Origin: an uncultured Clostridia bacterium
GTDB lineage: Bacteria > Bacillota > Clostridia > TANB77 > CAG-508
Reading direction: 5' to 3'
DNA length: 8,013 nt
Assembly: GCA_934131055.1 (NCBI GenBank)
Contig: CAKOZB010000061.1
Coordinates: forward strand, 1 to 8,013
This document shows positions 1 to 4,523 of this stretch, one piece after another. The position numbers were made by a program, and so were the translations under genes. Within the stretch, counting starts at the first letter, position 1. Every line of letters begins with the position of its first letter. The notes below the pieces were generated by a model. The model searched no databases and was not told where the DNA came from. It saw nothing but the letters and a program-made list of their open reading frames with translations.

Positions 1-1160
1 ACTGCAATTTTTCTTCCATATTTAACTGCTGAATCCACAATTTGTTGAACTCTGTGGACATTTGATGCAAATGTTGCAACAACGATTCTCTTCTTGCAAT
101 TCATAAATAACTTGTCGAAAACTGCTCCAACAGACTTCTCTGACATTGTAAATCCTTTTCTTTCAGAGTTTGTACTATCAGACATAAGTGCCAATATCCC
201 CTTATTTCCAAGTTCTGCAATTCTACCTAAATCCATTGGTTTTCCATCAATTGGAGTGTAATCTATTTTAAAATCTCCAGTGTGAAGTATTGTTCCTGCG
301 GTAGTTGTAATTGCAAGCATTACAGAATCTGGAATGCTATGGCAACTTCTAATAAACTCTACCGAGAACTTTCCTAATTTAATAGTTTGACCTGCATCGA
401 CTTCTACAAGCTTTGTAGACCTTAATAAATGATGCTCTTCTAACTTTCCTTTAATCAATCCACAAGTTAATTTCGTAGCATAAATTGGTATATTTATTTG
501 TTGTAATACATATGGAATTGAGCCAATATGGTCCTCATGGCCGTGAGTAATTACCATTCCTCTAACCTTTTCCTTATTTTTTACCAAATAAGTAACATCA
601 GGAATTACTAAATCTATTCCAAGCATATCATCTGTTGGGAACTCAAGTCCACAATCAACAACTATAATATCATCTTCGTACTCGAAAACTGTAATATTCT
701 TTCCAATCTCTTCTATACCACCTAATGGAATTATTTTTATTGATGGTTTCTTAAATCTAAAATCTTCTCTCTTGGTAATTGACCTTTCGCTTCTCTTTGC
801 AATTGCTCTTTCTGGTCTTTTTGCTATTGCTCTATTCTCTACCTTAACAAGACCTCCTTCATGTCTTCTTGTTTTTACAAGCTTTGTGTTCTCATTTTCT
901 TGGCTTGTTATATTTTTTTCTAATATTTCGTTACTTTCTGCAGAAGCATTCTCATTTCTGTTTTCTCTACTTCTACGTGGTCTTCTATTTCCTTTTGTAT
1001 TTTCTGCTGTCTCTGTTGTAGTTCTTCTAGTACTGTTTCTACTTGTGCCTTCTCTTCTATTGTAATTTCTATGGCGTCCTTCTCTTCTCTTTACGCCAGT
1101 ATCAGAAACATTGTTTTCAGTTCCAACGTTTCCATCTTTATTTAAATTCTCATCTGTCAT
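1..1160 (-). CDS. rnj: Ribonuclease J, 3' end cut off by the window edge
   Basis: This is a metallo-beta-lactamase/beta-CASP RNase that matures and degrades RNA with 5'-3' exonuclease and endonuclease activity. The window shows 386 codons; the beta-CASP end and C-terminal domain lie outside. Visible marks are PLGGIEEIGKN (from residue 145), the zinc motif HGHEDH (206-211), CHSIPDS with H274, and HTGDFKID with D296, then DSTNSER and FASNVHRVQQ. These align with Bacillus subtilis RNase J1 at a constant offset of about 132 residues, so all visible metal ligands are present. The extra N-terminus is polar and arginine-rich, with RRPRRSRENRNE and near-repeats of RAIAKR. The start at 1160 is chosen because AAGGAG lies about 10 nt upstream. 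An in-frame ATG at 1208 has no ribosome binding site. A consensus promoter lies about 245 nt upstream of the start. Confidence 0.95.
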   Translation of the reverse strand, partial: MTDENLNKDGNVGTENNVSDTGVKRREGRHRNYNRREGTSRNSTRRTTTETAENTKGNRRPRRSRENRNENASAESNEILEKNITSQENENTKLVKTRRHEGGLVKVENRAIAKRPERAIAKRSERSITKREDFRFKKPSIKIIPLGGIEEIGKNITVFEYEDDIIVVDCGLEFPTDDMLGIDLVIPDVTYLVKNKEKVRGMVITHGHEDHIGSIPYVLQQINIPIYATKLTCGLIKGKLEEHHLLRSTKLVEVDAGQTIKLGKFSVEFIRSCHSIPDSVMLAITTTAGTILHTGDFKIDYTPIDGKPMDLGRIAELGNKGILALMSDSTNSERKGFTMSEKSVGAVFDKLFMNCKKRIVVATFASNVHRVQQIVDSAVKYGRKIA

Positions 1161-1404
1161 TAAAAAAAATCTCCTTCTTTCATATTCTTTATATGTTGTT
1201 ACTCTCATACTTTTAACTTGATCCGTACATAAAATTTCTAAATTTATATATTTTATGGGAATACGAAAAATACATATATCTATTATCTCTTAGATATATT
1301 ATTTTAAACATCCTATAAACCTACTATACAAAAAAATTCCGCCCTGACGTATAGCATATATAATAAAATCAAATCTCTTCTTTACCTTTTTCAGGTAACA
1401 ACTG
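1161..1404 (-). promoter_or_regulatory. Long structured 5' leader of rnj
   Basis: The predicted rnj transcript has a leader of about 245 nt between its promoter and the start codon, with no other gene in it. Several hairpins can be drawn on the minus strand: TTACCT/AGGTAA (1382-1398), CTATAC/GTATAG (1324-1354) enclosing the only GC-rich block of the leader (GTCAGGGCGG) and a T7 run, a perfect 9-bp stem at 1274-1299, and CATAAAAT/ATTTTATG (1228-1257). The ribosome binding site AAGGAG is at 1171-1176. No known riboswitch is recognised. Autoregulation by RNase J cleavage is possible by analogy with the long rne leader, but it is inference. Confidence 0.5.
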
Positions 1405-1410
1405 TTTACA

Positions 1411-1439
1411 ATTATACCCTAAATTTAAGAAATTGTCAA
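1411..1439 (-). promoter_or_regulatory. Consensus sigma-A promoter for rnj
   Basis: On the minus strand TTGACA (1439-1434) is followed after exactly 17 nt by TATAAT (1416-1411), a perfect match to the vegetative consensus. Transcription would start near 1404. The -35 box is only 7 bp from the -35 box of the divergent tRNA-Gly promoter. Confidence 0.85.
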
Positions 1440-1446
1440 ATTTTAC

Positions 1447-1475
1447 TTGACAACTCTTTTCTATTTTGATATTAT
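1447..1475 (+). promoter_or_regulatory. Sigma-A promoter for tRNA-Gly
   Basis: TTGACA (1447-1452), a 17-nt spacer and TATTAT (1470-1475) predict a start near 1482, about 50 nt before the mature tRNA-Gly. It is divergent from the rnj promoter. The two -35 boxes sit in a palindrome, TTGTCAA and TTGACAA, separated by 7 bp. Confidence 0.8.
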
Positions 1476-1531
1476 ATTAATTGCTTGTTAATAAGCATCT
1501 TAAATATCTTTATTAGTAGATAACTTAAAAT

Positions 1532-1605
1532 GCAGGTATAGTTTAGTGGTAAAACATAACCTTGCCAAGGTTAAGTTACGGGTCCGATTCCCGTTACCTG
1601 CTCCA
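1532..1605 (+). tRNA. tRNA-Gly, anticodon GCC
   Basis: A complete cloverleaf of 74 nt can be folded. The acceptor is GCAGGTA/TACCTGC, the D stem GTTT/AAAC, the anticodon stem TAACC/GGTTA with loop TTGCCAA (GCC at 1564-1566), and the T stem ACGGG/CCCGT with loop TCCGATT. The terminal CCA is encoded in the gene after discriminator T. It reads GGC and, by wobble, GGU. It has its own promoter upstream and a terminator downstream, so it is a single-gene unit. Confidence 0.97.
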
Positions 1606-1629
1606 TAAAATTTGCAATATGTAATTACA

Positions 1630-1664
1630 ATAGCCTTCTAATATTATTGGAAGTCTATTTTTTT
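1630..1664 (+). terminator. Rho-independent terminator after tRNA-Gly
   Basis: A 13-position stem, ATAGCCTTCTAAT paired with ATTGGAAGTCTAT with one C/T mismatch and one G-U pair, has a 3-nt loop and runs into seven T residues. It lies 25 nt after the tRNA. Confidence 0.85.
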
Positions 1665-1690
1665 ACCTACAAATTTTATTTTAAAACCAC

Positions 1691-1719
1691 TTGCCAAACA
1701 TAAAAATCTATGCTATACT
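1691..1719 (+). promoter_or_regulatory. Sigma-A promoter upstream of tRNA-Cys
   Basis: TTGCCA (1691-1696), a 17-nt spacer and TATACT (1714-1719) predict a start near 1726. The transcript would first cross the inverted-repeat region and then reach tRNA-Cys about 135 nt downstream. No comparable promoter with a good -35 is seen closer to the tRNA. Confidence 0.7.
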
Positions 1720-1725
1720 AGTTAA

Positions 1726-1836
1726 GTATTGAATAAATACAGCGTATATTACCAATAAAAATAAATTTAACATTGCTTAAATTTATTATAAATGAAGTCT
1801 GGTTTCTATTTTTTTATTATTGGTAATATTTACACT
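1726..1836 (+). repeat. Nested inverted repeat, possible structured RNA ahead of tRNA-Cys
   Basis: An outer perfect 12-bp inverted repeat, TATTACCAATAA (1747-1758) and TTATTGGTAATA (1817-1828), extends outward as AGCGTA/TACACT with one mismatch and a 2-nt bulge. It encloses a perfect 11-bp hairpin, AATAAATTTAA (1760-1770) and TTAAATTTATT (1777-1787), with loop CATTGC. A third hairpin, GTATT/AATAC, begins at the predicted transcript start (1726-1740). A T7 run is at 1809-1815. It could be a small RNA, a processed 5' leader of the tRNA-Cys precursor, or a short palindromic mobile remnant. No ORF or known RNA family is recognised. Confidence 0.5.
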
Positions 1837-1861
1837 TTTAAAGCATATATTATATTAATAT

Positions 1862-1935
1862 GGCACCTTAGCCAAGTGGTAAGGCAGAAGTCTGCAAAAC
1901 TTTCATCCTCAGTTCGATTCTGAGAGGTGCCTCCA
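1862..1935 (+). tRNA. tRNA-Cys, anticodon GCA
   Basis: A complete 74-nt cloverleaf can be folded. The acceptor is GGCACCT/AGGTGCC, the D stem GCC/GGC, the anticodon stem GAAGT/ACTTT (outermost pair G-U) with loop CTGCAAA (GCA at 1894-1896), and the T stem CTCAG/CTGAG with loop TTCGATT. CCA is encoded after discriminator T. It decodes UGC and UGU. Confidence 0.97.
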
Positions 1936-1941
1936 TAAAAG

Positions 1942-1982
1942 AAACGATAAAATGTTGAAATATCAATATTTTATCGTTTTTT
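1942..1982 (+). terminator. Rho-independent terminator after tRNA-Cys
   Basis: A long near-perfect stem pairs ACGATAAAATGTTGA with TCAATATTTTATCGT (one G-U pair) around loop AATA and ends in T6. It begins 7 nt after the tRNA and separates it from the unit at 2024 onwards. Confidence 0.92.
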
Positions 1983-2023
1983 ATATCTTTAGGCTAAAAA
2001 TAAAAATAATTTTTAATGTTTGC

Positions 2024-2052
2024 TTGAATTAATTACCAAAATAGTGTATAGT
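2024..2052 (+). promoter_or_regulatory. Promoter of the small hydrophobic peptide gene
   Basis: TTGAAT (2024-2029), a 17-nt spacer and TATAGT (2047-2052) predict an RNA starting near 2060 as AUAGGAAA. The same arrangement, with nearly the same initial sequence, occurs in mirror image at the far end of the locus on the minus strand. Confidence 0.65.
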
Positions 2053-2082
2053 AAGTGTTATAGGAAATGAGAATAAGCAGAT

Positions 2083-2134
2083 GTGGTTTGCCACCGTACA
2101 TAACAGAGTGAATCTCTGGGAAAGTGAGGTGGTG
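2083..2134 (+). promoter_or_regulatory. 5' UTR hairpin burying the Shine-Dalgarno of the small peptide
   Basis: CCACC (2091-2095) can pair with GGTGG (2128-2132), which is the core of the ribosome binding site AGGTGGTG for the ATG at 2138. The enclosed segment carries its own hairpin, CAGAG/CTCTG (2104-2118). GTGGTTTGCC (2083-2092) overlaps CCACC by two bases and can instead pair with the 3' end of the same RNA, so alternative folds compete. This is the layout expected of a translationally restrained toxin mRNA. Confidence 0.5.
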
Positions 2135-2137
2135 TTT

Positions 2138-2242
2138 ATGGTAGATTTTTTATTATTCTTAATTATAGGATTTATGATTTCTTTAACTATAAACGTAGCC
2201 TTATTGACAGTTATATTTATAATATGGACAAATAAGGAATAA
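2138..2242 (+). CDS. 34-residue single-helix hydrophobic peptide, candidate type I toxin
   Basis: The ORF begins with ATG 5 nt after AGGTGG and ends with TAA. The product opens MVDFLLFLIIGF, has an almost unbroken hydrophobic stretch at residues 4-30, and ends in the polar tail TNKE. This is the build of membrane-acting type I toxins (Fst, TxpA/BsrG, Ldr-like classes), but I do not recognise a specific family from the sequence. Support for its being a real gene comes from the promoter, the good but sequestered ribosome binding site, and the convergent antisense promoter whose predicted RNA ends at this stop codon. Other possibilities are a small regulatory membrane peptide or an upstream leader ORF for plsX, which starts 170 nt downstream on the same strand. 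It is short enough to be missed by standard gene callers. Confidence 0.65.
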   Translation: MVDFLLFLIIGFMISLTINVALLTVIFIIWTNKE

Positions 2243-2326
2243 AATAAACAAACACATCTGTTAACTTTGGCGAGTTAGATGTGTTTACTCTCTCGGCAAA
2301 CCACGTTTGTGGTTTCCGTTTCCTAT
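2240..2326 (-). ncRNA. Predicted antisense RNA, candidate type I antitoxin
   Basis: The minus-strand promoter at 2333-2361 should produce an RNA of about 87 nt starting AUAGGAAACGG. It folds into two hairpins. The 5' one pairs CGGAAACCAC with GTGGTTTGCCG (one bulge, loop AAAC). The 3' one pairs AAACACATCT with AGATGTGTTT and is followed by the T-rich run GTTTATTTTATT, fitting an intrinsic terminator. It is fully complementary to the 3' UTR of the peptide mRNA and stops at the peptide stop codon. Its AAACCAC can also pair with GTGGTTT in the mRNA 5' UTR (2083-2089). On the sense strand the facing loop is TTGGCG, containing a YUNR-type UUGG often used for antisense recognition. No expression evidence is available. 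Confidence 0.6.
2249..2286 (-). terminator. Terminator hairpin of the antisense RNA
   Basis: A perfect 10-bp stem, AAACACATCT (2250-2259) with AGATGTGTTT (2277-2286), has an internal AACT/AGTT extension. Read on the minus strand it is followed by GTTTATTTTATT. On the plus strand the following sequence is ACTCTCTC, so it should terminate mainly the antisense RNA. Confidence 0.6.
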
Positions 2327-2330
2327 ATTT
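2294..2330 (+). terminator. 3' hairpin of the peptide mRNA, probable terminator
   Basis: CGGCAAACCAC (2294-2304) pairs with GTGGTTTCCG (2309-2318) around loop GTTT with one bulged C, followed by TTTCCTATATTT. The U-tract is imperfect, so termination may be partial and allow some read-through into plsX. The same left arm competes for pairing with the mRNA 5' end. Confidence 0.45.
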
Positions 2331-2332
2331 AT

Positions 2333-2361
2333 ATTATACACATATTTTTATAGAAAGTCAA
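2333..2361 (-). promoter_or_regulatory. Antisense promoter facing the small peptide gene
   Basis: On the minus strand TTGACT (2361-2356), a 17-nt spacer and TATAAT (2338-2333) match the vegetative consensus at 11 of 12 positions, stronger than the sense promoter. There is no minus-strand protein gene for it to serve before the tRNAs, so a short antisense RNA is the natural product. Confidence 0.75.
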
Positions 2362-2411
2362 ACGTTTTATATAGAATTACTGTGTTTATACTATGCAAAA
2401 GGAGAATAACT

Positions 2412-3449
2412 ATGATTATACTTTTAGATGCAATGGGTGGAGATAATGCACCCGACGCTAATATTAAAGGAGCTGTCGCAGCAATAAATCAAATTAATGC
2501 TGAACTATGGCTTATTGGAAAAGAAGAAGTAATTAAAGCAAAATTAAAAGAATTTTATAACAAAACAGCCGAGGAAATTTCTCCAAGACTAAAAATTTAT
2601 AATGCTACAGAAACAATAGAAATGGAAGATACCCCTACACTTGCAATTAAACACAAGAAAGATTCTTCTATGGTTGTTGGGTTCAATCTTTTAAAAGAAG
2701 GCAAAGGTGACGTATTTATTTCAGCTGGCAACTCTGGTGCACTTCTTACAGGAGCTACTTTATTAGTTGGCAGAATTAAAGGTGTTGACAGACCTGCACT
2801 TGCCGGAATTCTCCCATCATATCATAAGAGATTGGTTTTGATGGATTGCGGCTCTAATACAAATTGTAAGCCTATTAATTTATTACAATTTGCACAAATG
2901 TCTACTATTTACATACGTGATGCCTTAGGAGTTGAAAATCCTGCAATTGGTCTTTTAAACATCGGTACAGAAGAGACTAAAGGAAATGAATTGGTACGTG
3001 AAAGCTACAATTTACTAAAAGAAAAATCACCAGAATTAGGAATTAATTTTGTTGGAAATGTTGAAGGAAGAGATGCATTCTCTGGAAAAATCGATGCAAT
3101 TATAGCCGATGGATTTACTGGAAATATTTTCTTAAAAACTGTTGAAGGAATGGGAAAATTTATAAAGAAATCTTTGATTGAAAGCTTAAAGAGAAATTTC
3201 TTATCAATGATAGGCGCTGTTCCAGCACTTCCTTCGCTTAATAGATTCAAAAAAATGATGGATTATAAAGAATATGGCGGAGCTCTATTCTTGGGAGTAA
3301 AAAAACCAGTTGTAAAGGCACATGGAAGCAGTGATGCCAAATTATTTGAATTTACTGTAAAGCAAGCAGAACAATTCGTAAATAATAAAACTGTAGAAAA
3401 ATTAACTACAGAATTTGAAAAAATGTCAAAAGAAAAAATCGCCCAATAA
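2412..3449 (+). CDS. plsX: Phosphate acyltransferase PlsX
   Basis: PlsX makes acyl-phosphate from acyl-ACP, the first step of the PlsX/PlsY route to phosphatidic acid, at the inner face of the membrane. The 345-residue product has family length. It shows MIILLDAMGGDNAP (1-14), FISAGNSGALLTGA (102-115), DCGSNTNCKPINLLQF (145-160), GLLNIGTEETKGNEL (180-194), FVGNVEGRD (213-221), DGFTGNIFLKTVEG (233-246) and YGGALFLGVKKPVVKAHGSSDA (288-309). The start at 2412 is chosen over an in-frame ATG at 2307 because AAAAGGAG lies 7 nt upstream and homology begins there. plsX is often grouped with fabD, acpP or rnc; here it stands alone. A -10-like TATACT (2387-2392) has no clear -35, so read-through from the upstream peptide unit may contribute. 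Confidence 0.97.
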   Translation: MIILLDAMGGDNAPDANIKGAVAAINQINAELWLIGKEEVIKAKLKEFYNKTAEEISPRLKIYNATETIEMEDTPTLAIKHKKDSSMVVGFNLLKEGKGDVFISAGNSGALLTGATLLVGRIKGVDRPALAGILPSYHKRLVLMDCGSNTNCKPINLLQFAQMSTIYIRDALGVENPAIGLLNIGTEETKGNELVRESYNLLKEKSPELGINFVGNVEGRDAFSGKIDAIIADGFTGNIFLKTVEGMGKFIKKSLIESLKRNFLSMIGAVPALPSLNRFKKMMDYKEYGGALFLGVKKPVVKAHGSSDAKLFEFTVKQAEQFVNNKTVEKLTTEFEKMSKEKIAQ

Positions 3450-3466
3450 GACGATTTTTTCTTTTT
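3432..3466. terminator. Bidirectional terminator between plsX and the PstS-like gene
   Basis: A perfect 10-bp stem, GAAAAAATCG (3432-3441) with CGATTTTTTC (3452-3461), surrounds a 10-nt loop that contains the plsX stop codon. T5 follows on the plus strand, and on the minus strand a T-rich run follows. It therefore serves both convergent genes. Confidence 0.88.
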
Positions 3467-3508
3467 ATAATCAATATATATTTTTTCTGTTACCAAAGTG
3501 CATATTTT

Positions 3509-4510
3509 CTATTTTGCTAGTGGTACATACCCGCCAGCACTTACAGCTTTCTTGCCCTCTTCTGTTTTTAACCAATTCACCAATTTTCTTACATTGCTAT
3601 TTTGTGCTTCATCTTTTCTATAAACCGCATACACAACTTTTGTTAATGGATAACTTCTATTTGCTATTGTTTCATCTATTGGTTTAACTCCATTAATAGC
3701 TAAAAATTTAACATTATTTTTTACGTATTGTTCTTTCGCATATAAATAAATTGAATATCCAATTGAATTTTTACTATTTGAATATGATGCTATTCCATCT
3801 ATCAATCCGGACATAGAGCCTATCATCAAATTAGTATTTTCAGGTTTCTTCATTTTTAGTCCTTTCATTACCATTTTTTCCATAAGATTTTGACTTCCAG
3901 AATTAGCTTCTCTTTGGTAAGCAATAATTTCTGCATCTTCTCCACCAACACTACTCCAATTTGTAATTTCTCCTGTATAAATTTTTTGTATTTGTTCTAG
4001 TGTCAATGAATCTACTTTATTTTCTTTATTTACTAAAAAGACGAATCCATCAAGGCCTATTCCAACCATCTCAAACTCAACATTATTATCTTCTGCAGAT
4101 TTTAAAATATCATCAGATGGTTCTGAAACAAATATTAAATCTTTTTCTTTGTTTATTAAGCTAGCATATACTTTTGCGGTCTTTCCATGTGTATTTTCAT
4201 CTAAATATTTTTGAGCTTCCTCGTCCGAATAGTTTAAAACAGACTTTGTAATCTCTCCTATCATTGGAAGCATTGCTGTTGCGCCATCTACTTTAGGAAA
4301 CTCACTTTCAGTCATAGTAAATTCACTAACAGCATTTGCTACATTATTATTTTTTGTACTTGAATTATCTATATTTGATATTCCATTATTTATAGGAGTG
4401 GTAGTTTGTTTATTCATAAAGAATATGCAATACACTATCGCACACATAATAAAAATTATTATAAGTATAATTGGAATTATTACTCCAGCAATAGATTTTC
4501 TTTCATTCAT
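3509..4510 (-). CDS. PstS-like solute-binding protein with N-terminal membrane anchor
   Basis: This 333-residue protein has the fold signature of the PstS-type periplasmic binding family (PBP_like_2). Visible motifs are FPKVDGATAMLPMIGEI (71-87), LTLEQIQKIYTGEITNW (169-185), REANSGSQ at the usual anion-contact loop (200-207, where PstS typically has GSGT), NSIGYSIY (248-255) and YPLTKVVYAVYRK (287-299). Residues 9-31 form one hydrophobic helix with no lipobox, so it is probably an uncleaved anchor rather than a lipoprotein, followed by a low-complexity linker (34-60). Its start is 13 nt after the upstream gene, and its AAGGGGG ribosome binding site overlaps that gene's stop, implying coupled translation. 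No pstC, pstA, pstB or phoU is near, so phosphate uptake cannot be assumed; it may sense or capture phosphate or another anion. Confidence 0.8.
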   Translation of the reverse strand: MNERKSIAGVIIPIILIIIFIMCAIVYCIFFMNKQTTTPINNGISNIDNSSTKNNNVANAVSEFTMTESEFPKVDGATAMLPMIGEITKSVLNYSDEEAQKYLDENTHGKTAKVYASLINKEKDLIFVSEPSDDILKSAEDNNVEFEMVGIGLDGFVFLVNKENKVDSLTLEQIQKIYTGEITNWSSVGGEDAEIIAYQREANSGSQNLMEKMVMKGLKMKKPENTNLMIGSMSGLIDGIASYSNSKNSIGYSIYLYAKEQYVKNNVKFLAINGVKPIDETIANRSYPLTKVVYAVYRKDEAQNSNVRKLVNWLKTEEGKKAVSAGGYVPLAK

Positions 4511-4523
4511 AAATATATCCCCC

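Larger units (their letters stand above)
2044..2341. repeat. Inverted repeats framing the small-peptide locus
   Basis: Three blocks at the left end recur inverted at the right end in matching order: GTGTATA (2044-2050) with TATACAC (2335-2341), TATAGGAAA (2059-2067) with TTTCCTATA (2319-2327), and GTGGTTTGCC (2083-2092) with GGCAAACCAC (2295-2304). All three are perfect. The first block contains most of each -10 box, and the second is the start of each predicted RNA. In a full-length sense RNA the 5' and 3' ends would pair. Terminal repeats of a small mobile element are an alternative reading, but no convincing target duplication is seen. Confidence 0.75.

Noticed and set aside
772..1065. Hydrophobic 97-codon plus-strand ORF
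   Set aside because: It lies wholly antisense to the Arg/Glu-rich N-terminus of rnj; its Leu/Phe/Ser-rich product is the shadow of those codons.
2044..2341. MITE-like mobile element with terminal inverted repeats
   Set aside because: The repeats coincide with -10 boxes and RNA starts, the interior has a functional-looking ORF and terminator, and no convincing target duplication is seen. It is kept as an alternative rather than a call.
4418..4510. Lipoprotein signal in the PstS-like protein
   Set aside because: The cysteines at 23 and 28 lie in the hydrophobic helix as IMCA and IVYC, which do not fit a lipobox; an uncleaved anchor fits better.
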